DNA from: Salvelinus alpinus
Taxonomy: Eukaryota > Chordata > Actinopteri > Salmoniformes > Salmonidae
Assembly: GCF_045679555.1 (NCBI RefSeq)
Contig: NC_092091.1
Span: 85,066,877 to 85,130,876, forward strand
Length of the DNA: 64,000 bases
Direction of reading: 5' to 3'
The translations under genes were made by a program, and so were the position numbers. Of this stretch, positions 11,001 to 25,571 are shown piece by piece (within the stretch, counting starts at the first letter, position 1; every line of letters starts with the position of its first letter). Under the pieces are notes generated by a model. It was not told where the DNA came from. It saw nothing but the letters and a program-made list of their open reading frames with translations, and did no database searches.

Positions 11001-13699
11001 GTATAGTGCACTACTGTTGATAAGAGTCCTATTCCCTGTATAGTGTACTACTTTTGATAAGAGTCCTATTCCCTGTATAGTGCACTACTGTTGATAAGAG
11101 TCCTATTCCCTGTATAGTGCACTACTGTTGATAAGAGTCCTATTCCCTGTATAGTGCACTACTGTTGATAAGAGTCCTATTCCCTGTATAGTGCACTACT
11201 TTTGATAAGAGTCCTATTCCCTGTATAGTGCACTACTGTTGATAAGAGTCCTGTTCCCTGTATAGTGCACTACTGTTGATAAGAGTCCTATTCCCTGTAT
11301 AGTGCACTACTTTTGATAAGAGTCCTATTCCCTGTATAGTGCACTACTGTTGATAAGAGTCCTATTCCCTGTATAGTGCACTACTTTTGATAAGAGTCCT
11401 ATTCCCTGTATAGTGCACTACTGTTGATAAGAGTCCTATTCCCTGTATAGTGCACTACTGTTGATAAGAGTCCTGTTCCCTGTATAGTGCACTACTTTTG
11501 ATAAGAGTCCAGTTCCCTGTATAGTGCACTACTGTTGATAAGAGTCCTGTTCCCTGTATAGTGCACTACTTTTGATAAGAGTCCTATTCCCTGTATAGTG
11601 CACTACTTTTGATAAGAGTCCTGTTCCCTGTATAGTGCACTACTGTTGATAAGAGTCCTATTCCCTGTATAGTGCACTACTTTTGATAAGAGTCCTGTTC
11701 CCTGTATAGTGCACTACTGTTGATAAGAGTCCTGTTCCCTGTATAGTGCACTACTGTTGATAAGAGTCCTATTCCCTGTATAGTGCACTACTTTTGATAA
11801 GAGTCCTATTCCCTGTATAGTGCACTACTGTTGATAAGAGTCCTATTCCCTGTATAGTGCACTACTTTTGATAAGAGTCCTATTCCCTGTATAGTGCACT
11901 ACTGTTGATAAGAGTCCTATTCCCTGTATAGTGCACTACTGTTGATAAGAGTCCTGTTCCCTGTATAGTGCACTACTTTTGATAAGAGTCCAATTCCCTG
12001 TATAGTGCACTACTGTTGATAAGAGTCCTGTTCCCTGTATAGTGCACTACTTTTGATAAGAGTCCTATTCCCTGTATAGTGCACTACTTTTGATAAGAGT
12101 CCTGTTCCCTGTATAGTGCACTACTGTTGATAAGAGTCCTGTTCCCTGTATAGTGCACTACTGTTGATAAGAGTCCTGTTCCCTGTATAGTGCACTACTG
12201 TTGATAAGAGTCCTGTTCCCTGTATAGTGCACTACTTTTGATAAGAGTCCTATTCCCTGTATAGTGCACTACTGTTGATAAGAGTCATATTCCCTGTATA
12301 GTGCACTACTGTTGATAAGAGTCCTGTTCCCTGTATAGTGCACTACAGTTGATAAGAGTCCTGTTCCCTGTATAGTGCACTACAGTTGATAAGAGTCCTG
12401 TTCCCTGTATAGTGCACTACTGTTGATAAGAGTCATGTTCCCTGTATAGTGCACTACAGTTGATAAGAGTCCTGTTCCCTGTATAGTGCACTACAGTTGA
12501 TAAGAGTCCTGTTCCCTGTATAGTGCACTACTGTTGATAAGAGTCCTGTTCCCTGTATAGTGCACTACTGTTGATAAGAGTCCTGTTCCCTGTATAGTGC
12601 ACTACTGTTGATAAGAGTCCTGTTCCCTGTATAGTGCACTACTGTTGATAAGAGTCCTGTTCCCTGTATAGTGCACTACTGTTGATAAGAGTCCTGTTCC
12701 CTGTATAGTGCACTACTTTTGATAAGAGTCCTGTTCCCTGTATAGTGCACTACTGTTGATAAGAGTCCTGTTCCCTGTATAGTGCACTACTTTTGATAAG
12801 AGTCCTGTTCCCTGTATAGTGCACTACTGTTGATAAGAGTCCTGTTCCCTGTATAGTGCACTACTGTTGATAAGAGTCCTATTCCCTGTATAGTGCACTA
12901 CTATTGATAAGAGTCCTGTTCCCTGTATAGTGCACTACTGTTGATAAGAGTCCTGTTCCCTGTATAGTGCACTACTGTTGATAAGAGTCCTGTTCCCTGT
13001 ATAGTGCACTACTGTTGATAAGAGTCCTGTTCCCTGTATAGTGCACTACTGTTGATAAGAGTCCTGTTCCCTGTATAGTGCACTACTGTTGATAAGAGTC
13101 CTGTTCCCTGTATAGTGTAATACTGTTGATAAGAGTCCTGTTCCCTGTATCAACACTACTGTTGATAAGAGTCCTGTTCCCTGTATAGTGCACTACTGTT
13201 GATAAGAGTCCTGTTCCCTGTATAGTGCACTACTGTTGATAAGAGTCCTGTTCCCTGTATAGTGCACTACTTTTGATAAGAGTCCTGTTCCCTGTATAGT
13301 GCATTACTTTTGATAAGAGTCCTATTCCCTGTATAGTGCACTACTGTTGATAAGAGTCCTGTTCCCTGTATAGTGCACTACTTTTGATAAGAGTCCTGTT
13401 CCCTGTATAGTGCACTACTGTTGATAAGAGTCCTGTTCCCTGTATAGTGCACTACTGTTGATAAGAGTCCTGTTCCCTGTATAGTGCACTACTGTTGATA
13501 AGAGTCCTGTTCCCTGTATAGTGCACTACTGTTGATAAGAGTCCTGTTCCCTGTATAGTGCACTACCTTTGATGAGAGTCCTGTTCCCTGTATAGTGCAC
13601 TACTGTTGATAAGAGTCTTATTCCCTGTATAGTGCACTACGGTTGATAAGAGTCCTGTTCCCTGTATAGTGCACTACTTTTGATAAGAGTCCTATTCCC
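8026..13699. repeat. 37-bp satellite, about 153 units
   Basis: The unit is 'gtcctattccctgtatag' then 'tgcactactgttgataaga'. Main variants are ctaTTCC/ctgTTCC, actGTTG/actTTTG and ataAGA/ataGGA; one unit at 13150 is damaged. The block 8049-8640 is repeated at 8641-9232, 592 bp (16 units) later, with the same order of variants. The left half is rich in the A variant, the middle and right in the G variant. No ORF of note lies in it. Confidence 0.97.
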
Positions 13700-13708
13700 G
13701 TACAGGGC

Positions 13709-13763
13709 ATGACATTGACATTTTTGTCATTTAGCAGATGCTCTTATCCAGATTTAGTGCATT
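13709..13763 (+). mobile_element. SINE-like fragment
   Basis: 'gtcatttagcagatgctc' then 'ttatccag' and 'gtgcattcatcttaa' is a piece of a fish-wide interspersed repeat; a second piece lies at 49830-49895. It is cut at its TTAA by the following element. Confidence 0.5.
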
Positions 13764-15027
13764 CATCTTAATAACTTCTTGTCAATATGGGGGCGCTGTT
13801 TTCACTTTGTAAAAATCTGTTCCCAAATTAAACTGCCTCATACTCAATTCTTGCTCGTACAATATGCATATTATTATTACTATTGGATAGAAAACACTCT
13901 CTAGTTTCTAAAACCGTTTGAATTATATCTGTGAGTAAAACAGAACTCAAGTTGGAGCAAACTTCCTGTCAGGAAGTGAGAAATCTGAAATCGTGCACTC
14001 TGTTCCAGGGTCAGTTTATTAATTTGCATGTATTCTATTGGTCGACATGCACTGCATACGCCTTCCCCTAGATGTCAGCAAGCAGTGAGAATTGGAATGG
14101 AGTTGCTAGGCAGATCTGAGGCCATATAAAGGGTCTTGGAACGTGGGGTCTTTTCAACGTTCGCCATGACGCAAGACAGACCTCAGGATGGCATTCTGGA
14201 AAGCTCTCGTTATAGGCCTTAGATATATCCGGCTCTGATTTTATTCGATATAGGTGTTAAAAACGTCATAATGTAGTTATTTTAAACCGAGTTATATCAT
14301 TTTATATCAGTATATTGCGATTTTCGGAATTTTCTTTGTGCTGCGTAATGAAGAGTTGGACACGTCTGGGCCACATAGCTAATGTTCGCTGCTAATTCCT
14401 AAGCTGAAGACTACATTCTACAGCCGGAGCAACGATTATTCTGGACAAAGGACAACTTGCCCAAGATTCTGATGGAAGCTCATCAAAAAGTAAGAACTAT
14501 TTATGATGTTAATTCGTTGTTCTGTTGAAAAATGTTACACTACTATACTGCCATTAATTTCGGTGCGGTCTCGCTTTAACGCACGCTGTATGTCGTAGTA
14601 ACGTTAATTTTAAAAATCTAACACAGCGGTTGCATTAAGAACTAATGTATCTTTCATTTGCTGTCCAACCTGTATTTTTTAGTCAAGTTTATGATTAGTT
14701 ATTGATTAGATTAGGTGCCTCTCCCAAGATTTCTCCTGACATTTTCTTTGCAGCTTGGCTACTATTCTCATTGTATAACCATGATTTGTGCCGCTAAATA
14801 TGCACATTTTCGAACAAACAATATATGTATTGTGTAATATGATGTTATAGGACTGTCATCTGATGAAGTTTTGAGAAGGTTAGTGAAAAATGTAATATCT
14901 TTTGCTGGTTTATTCGCTATCGCTAACGTGCATGAATCAATGCTGCTGTGTGGTTGGCTATTGTAGTAAGCTAATATAATGCTAAATTGTGTTTTCGCTG
15001 TAAAACACTTAAAGAATCTGAAATATA
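13764..15027 (+). mobile_element. TTAA-terminal DNA element, copy 2 (3'-truncated)
   Basis: It begins with 'taacttcttgtcaatatgg' directly after a TTAA in the SINE fragment and follows the copies at 27891 and 50409 through 'actcaattcttgctcgtac' and 'gtgttttcgctgtaaaac'. It stops at about 15027, where the others continue with 'ggctggattcacaagatg'. It has no transposase ORF. Confidence 0.65.
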
Positions 15028-15480
15028 AAAACCCAAAGGTGAGTGAGTTTGTAGGACCACTGATGGAAGAGAGGGCCTCTACAGTTGATGTCTAAAGATG
15101 ATTTCCTCTCCCCTCTTTTTGGTCTCGTCCAGAGAAGAAGATTGTGTGGGATACTTTGACAGAGATGGTGTTCTGATTTTCGCGGCAGTAATTCTGTTCT
15201 GTTTCTTCTGGGCAAGACGATTGGCCCAGTGTATCTTCAAATGTGGTTCCACTTACAGTTCAACAAGATACTGAGGTTGGCTCACGTTGGTAGTACGACA
15301 GGCCATCTTGGGGTCAACAAGACGTATGACTGTATCTTGTGTAACTTCTTCTGGCCTCCTCTGAACAGCATGTTGTGGCTTACTGCCAATCCTTTCACGT
15401 TTGCCAGCGGATGGTTAAACCAAACCAAACAGTGCCCAAAGCAAAGAATGGCAACTAGTTTCTCTTAAACATCATGTACG
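15028..15480 (+). pseudogene. Ty3/gypsy-type integrase fragment
   Basis: The reading frame at 15229-15468 contains LRLAHVGSTTGHLGVNKTYD followed by ILCNFFWP, the start of the HHCC zinc-binding domain of gypsy integrases. The expected C..C..CQ part follows in a neighbouring frame (YCQSFHVCQ, then VKPNQTVP near 15385-15440), so a frameshift lies near 15375. The stretch before 15229 also looks like decayed pol sequence. No reverse transcriptase or LTRs are attached. Confidence 0.7.
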
Positions 15481-15535
15481 CTGCCACTCATTTCCCTGAG
15501 GCCATTCCACTCTGGAAAATCACTAGAGTAAAGTC

Positions 15536-16411
15536 CAATCAAATCAAATGTATTTATATAGCCCTTCGTACATGAGCTGATATCTCAAAGTGCTGTACAG
15601 AAACCCAGCCTAAAACCCCAAACAGCAAGCAATGCAGGTGTAGAAGCACGGTGGCTAGGAAAAACTCCCTAGAAAGTCCAAAACCAAGGAAGAAACCTAG
15701 AGAGGAACCAGGCTATGAGGGGAGGCCAGTCCTCTTCTGGCTGTGCCGGGTGGAGATTATAACAGAACATGGCCAAGATGTTCAAATGTTCATAAATGAC
15801 CAGCATTGTCAAATAATAATAATCACAGTAGTTGTCGAGGGTGCAGCACCTCAGGAGTAAATGTCAGTTGGCTTTTCATAGCCGATCATTAAGAGTATCA
15901 CTACCGCTCCTGCGGTCTCTAGAGAGTTGAAAACAGCAGGTCTGGGACAGGTAGCACGTCCGGTGAACAGGTCAGGGTTCCATAGCCGCAGGCAGAACAG
16001 TTGGCCAGGTGGACTGGGGACAGGTGGACTGGGGACAGCAAGGAGTCATCATGTCAGGTCGTCCTGAGGCATGGTCCTAGGGCTCAGGTCCTCCGAGAGA
16101 GAGAAAGAAAGAGAAAAAGAGAATTAGAGAGAGCATACTGAAATTCACATAGGACACCGGATAAGACAGGACAAGTACTCCAGATATAACAAACTGACCC
16201 TAGCCCCCCGACACATAAACTAATGCAGCATAAATACTGGAGGCTGAGACAGGAGGGGTCAGGAGACACTGTGGCCCCATCCGATGATACCCCCAGACAG
16301 GGCAAAATAGGAAGGATATAACCCCACCCACTTTGCCAAGGCACAGCCCCCACACCACTAGAGGGATATCTTCAACCACCAACTTACCATCCTGAGACAA
16401 ATCAAATTTAA
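15536..16411 (+). repeat. Salmonid 1-kb dispersed repeat, nearly full copy
   Basis: From 'aatcaaatgtatttatat' to 'caccaacttaccatcctg'. It is collinear with the interrupted copy at 5222-5440 and 7572-7990. The 80-90-residue ORFs in it on both strands are not conserved in frame with the other copy and are not proposed as genes. Confidence 0.75.
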
Positions 16412-17876
16412 AGTAACACAAGAAATGTACATAACAATAACGAGGATATATACAGGGGGTACCGGTAGCAGCAGTGGGGGGGTGGGGGGTATATGTAAAT
16501 AGTACGTGTGGCCATTTGATTAGTTTAGTTGTTCAGCAGTCTTATGGCTTGAGGGTAGAAGCTGTGAAGGAGCCTTTTGGTCATAGACTTGGCACTCTGG
16601 CACCACTTGCCGTGCGGGAGCAGAGAGAAAAGTCTATGACATGGGTGACTGGAGGCTTTGACAATTTTTTGGGCCTTCCTCTGACACCGCCTATTATATA
16701 GGTCCTGGATTTGAGGAAGCTTGGCCCCAGTACTGGGCCATAAGCACTACCCTCTGTAGCGCCTTACGGTCAGATGCCGAGCAGTTGCCATACCAGGCAG
16801 TAATGCAACCAGTCAGGATGCTCTCGATGGTGCAGCTGTATAACTTTTTGAGGATCTGGGGACCCATGCCAAATCCTTTCAGTCTCTTGAGGGGGGAAAT
16901 GGTTTGTCGTGCCCTCTTCAAAAATGTCTTGGTGTGTTTGGACCATAATAGTTTGTTGGTGATGTGGACACCAAGGAACTTGAAACTCTCGACCCGCTCA
17001 ACTTCAGTCCTCCTCCCTATAGGCTGTCTCATCGTTGTCGGTGATCAGGCCTACCACTGTTGTGTCGTCAGCAAACTTAATGATGGTGTTGGACTTGTAC
17101 TTGGCTACGCAGTTGTGTGTCAACAGGGAATACAAGAGGGGACTAAACACGCACCCTTGAGGGGCCCCAGTGTTGAGGATCTGCGTGGCGGATGTGTTGT
17201 TACCTACCCTTACCACCTGGGGGTGGCCCGTCAGGATGTCCAGGATCCAGTTGCAGAGGGGGGTGTTTAGTCCCAGGGTCCTTAGCTTAGTGATGAGCTT
17301 TGAGGGCACTATGGTGTTGAGCACTGAGCTGTTGTCAATGAACAGCATTCTCACATAGGGGTTAATTTTGTCCAAGGGAAGGGGCTGTGTGGAGTGTGAT
17401 TGAGATTGCATCATCTGTGGATCTGTTGGGGCGGTATGGAAATTGGAGTGGGTCTAGGGTTTCTGGGATAATGGTGTTGATGTGAGCCATGACCAGCCTT
17501 TCAAAGCACTTCATAGCTACCGACGTGAGTGCTACGGGGTGGTATTCACTTAGGCAGGTTACCTTCCTTTTTCTTGGGCACAGGGACTATGGTGGTGTGT
17601 TTGAAACATCTAGGTATTACACACTCGGCCAGGGAGAGGTTAAAAATGTCAGTGAAGACACTTGCCAGTTGGTCAGCGCATGCTTTGAGTACACGTCCTG
17701 TTAATCCTTCTGGCCCCGCTGCTTTGTGAATGTTGACCTGTGTAAAGGTCTTGCTCACATCGGCTACGGAGAGCGGGATCACACAGTCGTCTGGAACAGC
17801 TGGTGACCTCATGCATGCTTCAGTGTTGCTTGCCTCAAAGCGAGCATGAAAGGCATTTTGCTCGTCCCCATGAAGT
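16412..17876 (-). mobile_element. L2-type LINE fragment, antisense
   Basis: Minus-strand frames at 17546-17812, 17004-17414 and 16694-17032 give consecutive parts of an L2 reverse transcriptase: [20 protein letters not shown], then [16 protein letters not shown] and [10 protein letters not shown], then VESFKFLGVHITNKL. The frame changes and stops between them show it is dead. The left end (16412-16480) is the 3' untranslated end; the right end is cut at about 17876, a usual 5' truncation. Confidence 0.9.
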
Positions 17877-18840
17877 CAGACATGTCCGTGGTAAGGACAA
17901 CTTGGTTTATGATTTTCTTTCAAGGGTGAGCAGTCATGTGTTAGCCAGTGTGTGACCTTGGCACACATTTTAACTGCGTGTTTTTCCGTATTGAAGATGA
18001 GTTTTCTTTTAGTTGGGCTCGTCCAACTAAAAAAAAGAGAGTTACAGAAGAGAGTTACAGAAATGTACAAAGATTTTTTAATTTACCTCGGTTTTTCAAA
18101 AACTTTAGACTTTTAGGTAACTATAAGAAAGAAAAGATAAGAACAGTTTATATATATAAACAAAAACAGTTTTTCTTATGAGAGACCGCAAGTCTCCCAA
18201 CATTACTGGACAAAAACAAAGTGGACTGGGTTCAATTGAGTTCAACTCAAGAACTGCCGGTAAACCTGTCATGGCCCTGATCCAACCAGTTCCCATCACC
18301 ATGACTGTCTGGGTGCATCCCCAATGGAGCCCTATTCCCTACATAAGTCACTGTTTCTAGAAGTAGTGTACTATGGAGGGAATAGAGTGCCATTTTTGAC
18401 ACAGACTCAGTTTACTTAACTTGACCCTGTTCCTGCTCCCCACTCACTCCTCCCTCTCAGTTTACTTAACTTGACCCTGGTTCTGCTCCCCACTCACTCC
18501 TCCCTCTCAGTTAAACAAATAGAGACGTCCGTTCACTATCAGTTCGTTGGTAAACACCACCATGAGTGTCCTCATCTACGTGTCCAGAAATACATATTCA
18601 GGACTTCGTTATTCCTCCTCCTCAGACCCCTCCCCTTATTCTGGACCACTCCTTGGTCTGAACTGGTTTTGATCATGTGTGTCGTCCCAGTGATTGAGAA
18701 GTGAACAAGAGGTTTTTTAACCCATAGATCCTGATGAAATGTGGGATGATTCATTAAGTGGGAAGCAACCAAGGAGGAGGAGTGATGAGGAGGAGTGAGG
18801 CTTGACATGACTAGGGGGATGGGTGAATTCTGAATCAGTG
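17877..18840. other. Intergenic stretch with small repeats
   Basis: No gene was recognised. Positions 18326-18400 hold a decayed inverted pair (ccctattccctac / gggaatagagtgcc) related to the seed of the 37-bp satellite. Positions 18410-18515 hold a 54-bp tandem duplication. The rest up to 18840 is probably the upstream flank of the gene at 18901. Confidence 0.35.
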
Positions 18841-18841
18841 T

Positions 18842-18849
18842 GTATTTAA
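18842..18849 (+). promoter_or_regulatory. TATA-like box of the SRCR gene
   Basis: TATTTAAG lies 52-59 nt before the ATG at 18901. Transcription would begin near 18870 and give a 5' leader of about 30 nt. This is inference from position only. Confidence 0.35.
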
Positions 18850-18900
18850 GGTTAAGCAATATTCAGACCTCCAGTTCCATTAGCAAGCTGTGATTGTGAT

Positions 18901-19189
18901 ATGAAGATGCAGAAGTCTGTCTCTGTCGTTCCTCTGCTGTTGCTCCTCTGTCTGTCTGGGGTAGGGGTCACCAAAGGTCAAGGTGTAGAGGTCACTAAAG
19001 CTGTAGATTTCAAGACAGAATTCGAGGTCAAAACACCAGCAGACAGAAAAACAGATGGACAGACAGACTCTGAGCCGGACCTCTGGGCTGAGCTGAGAGC
19101 GCTGAGAGACATGGGGGTGGCACAGAGAGTAGAAAAGAGAGAGGCTGTCATGCAAAGTCAACTGGAGGACGTGAAGACACAGAAATCAG
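18901..19189 (+). CDS. Signal-peptide exon of a secreted or membrane protein, likely SRCR gene exon 1
   Basis: The exon encodes 96 residues plus one base. MKMQKS then a hydrophobic core (VPLLLLLCLSGVG) forms a clear signal peptide ending near residue 24-27. A charged linker follows, and then an amphipathic stretch (DLWAELRALRDMGVAQRVEK) predicts a coiled coil, as in salmonid C1q-like and oligomeric scavenger proteins. The exon ends at AAATCAG followed by GTAATA, phase 1. The linker exon at 34204 begins in the matching phase and continues the coiled-coil-like string (KS-DLQAQ), so I assign it to the SRCR gene, with an intron of about 15 kb. It could instead belong to a separate C1q-like gene, or the SRCR gene could start at the leader exon at 27414. 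The start is the first ATG after a TATA-like box. Confidence 0.7.
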
Positions 19190-20152
19190 GTAATAAGAGT
19201 TGCCACAATGCAAAAAAAATGTAATCTTACCTAGAGTTATAATAACGTTAAAATGACTTGTTTTGAGTCGGTCTCACTTTCCCAGAAAATGTATTTACTT
19301 GTTTTTAGTTCATTTCTCTTACCCAGAAAATCAAGTTGATTTGTTTTAAGATATTCTGACCTGTTTCAAGCCTTTTTTATGTTAAAGTCAGCAACATGAT
19401 CTGCCATTATTTGCCAGTGCACTAGACAATTTGTCTTGGTTAGACATCTTATTAATTTATCTTACCCCACTTGTATCGAGAATTTAGGCTAAAATAAGCA
19501 AAATGATCTGCAAAATGATCACACATGAATCATATCCTGTATGCAGGTCATGTGTTGTTTTGAGGCAGCAGTAAAAACACACTGACAGGACAGTTCCTCT
19601 TATGGCCACTAGGTGATAATCTGGTGTCACAGATGCAGGACTGAAGACTAGTCTTCATTCTGAAATGACTCTGGTCTTCTTCAGAAGTAGTGCAGTAGTC
19701 TACAGGGTTCAGAACTCACATTTTTAAACACATCTTATCACTCATATCATGAGGTTTCACATGTGTTTGGTTACATAGTGTCCAATGTTCTTCTTAGTGA
19801 TAAAACAGCAAACATTAAGAGTGTTTACATATCAGACCCACATATATAATAAATATACTATAATATACTATATTCATATGCTTTTAGTACTCACACATGA
19901 ATCATATCATGTATGCAGGTCGTGTGTTGTTTTGAGCCAGCAGTAAAAACAACACTGACAGGACAGTTCCTCTTATAGCCACTAGGTGGTAAACTTGTGT
20001 CACAGACGCTTGACTAGAACAAGGATTCCCAAACCTGGTCCTCGGGACCAAGGGGTGCGCTAGCCTATGCCTCCACCCAGGGGAGCAACTTTGGTTTTAC
20101 ATAACCTTAGAATGTTTTGGGGAATTGAAAGATAATTTCCTACATTTCCACA
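19190..20152. repeat. Intron segment with a 115-bp direct repeat
   Basis: Positions 19508-19625 and 19890-19995 are about 90% identical direct repeats ('cacacatgaatcatatc', 'gacaggacagttcctctta'). Positions 20028-20075 look like a small dispersed-repeat fragment ('ggattcccaaacctggtc'). No exon was recognised. Confidence 0.5.
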
Positions 20153-22446
20153 CAATCTAATATGACCCATGACCCTTCTAGCCGTCTCCAGAACAACAAT
20201 CTAATATGACCCATGACCCTTCTAGCCGTCTCTATAACAACACTCTAATATGACCCATGACCCTTCTAGCCGTCTCTAGAACAACAATCTAATATGACCC
20301 ATGACCCTTCTAGCCGTCTCTAGAACAACAATCTAATATGACCCATGACCCTTCTAGCCGTCTCTAGAACAACAATCTAATATGACCTATGACCCTTCTA
20401 GCCGTCTCTAGAACAACAATCTAATATGACCTATGACCCTTCTAGCCGTCTCTAGAACAACAATCTAATATGACCCATGACCCTTCTAGCCATGTCTATA
20501 TAGAACAACAATCTAATATGACCTATGACCCTTCTAGCCGTCTCTAGAACAACAATCTAATATGACCCATGACCCTTCTAGCCGTCTCTTTATAGAACAA
20601 CAATCTAATATGACCCATGACCCTTCTAGCCGTCTCTAGAACAACAATCTAATATGACCCATGACCCTTCTAGCCGTCTCTATATAGAACAACAATCTAA
20701 TATGACCCATGACCCTTCTAGCCATGTCTATATGGAACAACAATCTAATATGACCCATGACCCTTCTAGCCGTCTCTAGAACAACAATCTAATATGACCT
20801 ATGACCCTTCTAGCCGTCTCTAGAACAACAATCTAATATGACCCATGACCCTTCTAGCCGTCTCTAGAACAACAATCTAATATGACCCATGACCCTTCTA
20901 GCCGTCTCTATATAGAACAACAATCTAATATGACCCATGACCCTTCTAGCCGTCTCTTTATAGAACAACAATCTAATATGACCTATGACCCTTCTAGCCG
21001 TCTCTAGAACAACAATCTAATATGACCTATGACCCTTCTAGCCGTCTCTAGAACAACAATCTAATATGACCCATGACCCTTCTAGCCGTCTCTATATAGA
21101 ACAACAATCTAATATGACACATGACCCTTCTAGCCGTCTCTATATAGAACAACAATCTAATATGACCTATGACCCTTCTAGCCGTCTCTATATAGAACAA
21201 CAATCTAATATGACCCATGACCCTTCTAGCCGTCTCTAGAACAACAATCTAATATGACCTATGACCCTTCTAGCCGTCTCTATATAGAACAACAATCTAA
21301 TATGACCCATGACCCTTCTAGCCGTCTCTATACAGAACAACAATCTAATATGACCCATGACCCTTCTAGCCGTCTCTAGAACAACAATCTAATATGACCC
21401 ATGACCCTTCTAGCCGTCTCCAGAACAACAATCTAATGACCCATGACCCTTCTAGCCGTCTCTAGAACAACAATCTAATATGACCTATGACCCTTATAGC
21501 CGTCTCTAGAACAACAATCTAATATGACCCATGACCCTTCTAGCCGTCTCTAGAACAACAATCTAATATGACCCATGACCCTTCTAGCCGTCTCCAGAAC
21601 AACAATCTAATGACCCATGACCCTTCTAGCCGTCTCTAGAACAACAATCTAATATGACCTATGACCCTTATAGCCGTCTCTAGAACAACAATCTAATATG
21701 ACCTATGACCCTTCTAGCCGTCTCTATATAGAACAACAATCTAATATGACCCATGACCCTTCTAGCCGTCTCTATATAGAACAACAATCTAATGACCTAT
21801 GACCCTTCTAGCCGTCTCTATATAGAACAACAATCTAATATGACCTATGACCCTTCTAGCCGTCTCTATATAGAACAACAATCTAATATGACCTATGACC
21901 CTTATAGCCGTCTCTATATAGAACAACAATCTAATATGACCTATGACCCTTCTAGCCGTCTCTATATAGAACAACAATCTACTATGACCCATGACCCTTA
22001 TAGCCGTCTCTATATAGAACAACAATCTAATATGACCTATGACCCTTCTAGCCGTCTCTATATAGAACAACAATCTACTATGACCCATGACCCTTCTAGC
22101 CGTCTCTATATAGAACAACAATCTAATATGACCTATGACCCTTTTGCCGTCTCTATATAGAACAACAATCTAATATGACCCATGACCCTTCTAGCCGTCT
22201 CTAGAACAACAATCTAATATGACCCATGACCCTTATAGCCGTCTCTATATAGAACAACAATCTAATATGACCTATGACCCTTCTAGCCGTCTCTATATAG
22301 AACAACAATCTAATATGACCCATGACCCTTCTAGCCGTCTCTAGAACAACAATCTAATATGACCCATGACCCTTATAGCCGTCTCTATATAGAACAACAA
22401 TCTAATGACCTATGACCCTTCTAGCTGTCTCTTTATAGAACAACAA
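20153..22446. repeat. 44/48-bp minisatellite, about 50 units
   Basis: The unit is 'tatgacccatgacccttc', 'tagccgtctctatataga', 'acaacaatctaa'. Units with the extra TATA are 48 bp, those without are 44 bp. In the run of 48-bp units (21789-22160) both strands stay open for about 110-120 codons, because 48 is a multiple of three; neither is a gene. Confidence 0.96.
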
Positions 22447-23800
<1,354 letters not shown>

Positions 23801-24250
23801 TATTAGACTAAGCAGAGGTGATTTGATGATGTTGAAATGTTAAAGTTGAAATGGTGCTGGAATAGTGGAGGCAGCTCCTGTTGTCTTTGTGACTTGCTGT
23901 AACTCTGTGGTTCTAAATCAATAGTTGTTTAGTAGTCAGAAAATGTCAGAAACATGACCTTGCTTGACCATGCTGTAGGTCATGTAACTGTTTGTTACAT
24001 GTAATATGTTTAGAGGACTTCACCAGACAGATGTTGCTCTCTGGTTTTGTGATGAAACAAAGGTGACAAATTTATTCTGCCACTGTGTCCTCTAATTGTC
24101 TCGGCCTTTAGGCATATATATCACGTTCGCAAGGCATATAAATTATAAACAGGTTACAGAGCAAACAACGTAATTATCACAACACATTTTTTTTCTGGAT
24201 TGTCTTCGCCAGTGATTTGACCCACTACTGCTAACAGGGCCGCCTGGACG

Positions 24251-24930
24251 ACAGACCCCCACCAGTCTAGTACATAACTGAACTCACTCCCAGACCCCCA
24301 CCAGTCTAGTACATAACTGAACTCTCTCCCCAACCCCCACCAGTCTAGTACAAAACTGAACTCTCTCCCTGACCCCCACCAGTCTAGTACATAACTGAAC
24401 TCTTTCCCTAACCCCCACCAGTCTAGTACATAACTCAACTCACTCCCAGACCCCCACCAGTCTAGTACATAACTCAACTCACTCCCAGACCCCCACCAGT
24501 CTAGTACATATCTCAACTCTCTCCCCAACCCCCACCAGTCTAGTACATAACTCAACTCACTCCCAGACCCCCACCAGTCTAGTACATAACTGAACTCTCT
24601 CCCCAACCCCCACCAGTCTAGTACATAACTCAACTCACTCCCAGACCCACACCAGTCTAGTACATAACTCAACTCTCTCCCCAACCCCCATCAGTCTAGT
24701 ACATAACTCAACTCACTCCCAGACCCCCACCAGTCTAGTACATAACTGAACTCTCTCCCCAACCCCCACCAGTCTAGCTCATAACTCAACTCTCTCCCTG
24801 ACCCCCACCAGTCTAGTACATAACTCAACTCTCTCCCCAACCCCCACCAGTCTAGCTCATAACTCAACTCTCTCCCAGACCCCCACCAGTCTAGTACACA
24901 ACTCAACTCTCTCCCTGACCCCCAACAGTC
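24251..24930. repeat. 39-bp minisatellite, block 1
   Basis: The unit is 'cagacccccaccagtcta' followed by 'gtacataactcaactcact'. About 17 units. The same family continues after the hAT insertion (25572-26450) and reappears at 27533-27890. The unit is 13 codons, which explains the long minus-strand frames. Confidence 0.95.
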
Positions 24931-25571
24931 CAGTGGTGTACTTAAGCAAAATTAATTTAAAGTACTACTTAAGTCGTTTTTTAGGGTATCTGTACTGTAC
25001 CATGCATATTTTTGCCAACTTTTACTTCACTACCTTCCTAAAGTACTTTTTACTCCATACATTTTTCCTGACAGCCAAAAGTATTCGTTACATTTTGAAA
25101 GGAAAATGGTCTAATTCACACACTTATCAAGAGAACATCTCTGGTCATCCCTGACCTCTGATCTGGCAGAACACAAACACTCACTAAACACACTTATCAA
25201 GAGAACATCTCTGGTCATCCCTGACCTCTGATCTGGCAGAACACAAACACTCACTAAACACAAATGCTTCGTTTGTAAATTATGGTTGAGTGTTGGAGCT
25301 TGCACCCGGCAATCCGTCAATTAAAAAAAAAAAAAACTAGAGAATTGTGAGGTCTGGTTTGCTTAATATTAAGAATTTTAAATGGTTCATACTTTTACAT
25401 TTGATACTTAAGTACATTTGAACATATCCATTTACTTTTGATACTTAATAAGTATATTTAAAACCAAATACTTTTAGGGTTTTATTCAAGTAATATTTTA
25501 CTGAGTCATTTTCTATTAAGGTATCTATACTTTTACTCAAGTATGACAATTTAATACTTTTTCCACCGCTG
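24931..25571. mobile_element. Non-autonomous hAT-type element
   Basis: It starts CAGTGGTGTACTTAAG and ends CTTTTTCCACCGCTG, the inverted termini of a common fish hAT family. It sits inside the 39-bp minisatellite with an imperfect 8-bp target duplication (CAACAGTC at 24923, CACGAGTC at 25572). A stretch of about 70 bp is tandemly duplicated inside (25118-25260). It has no transposase. Confidence 0.8.

Noticed and set aside
8026..13699. CRISPR-like regular array
   Set aside because: No spacers: units are contiguous, and the host is a vertebrate.
16084..16421. Minus-strand frames of 73-89 codons
   Set aside because: Inside the 1-kb dispersed repeat; not conserved in the copy at 7572.
24154..24906. 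Minus-strand frames with a SYVLDWWGSG repeat
   Set aside because: Artefact of the 39-bp minisatellite; all minus frames are open and variants do not favour synonymous changes.
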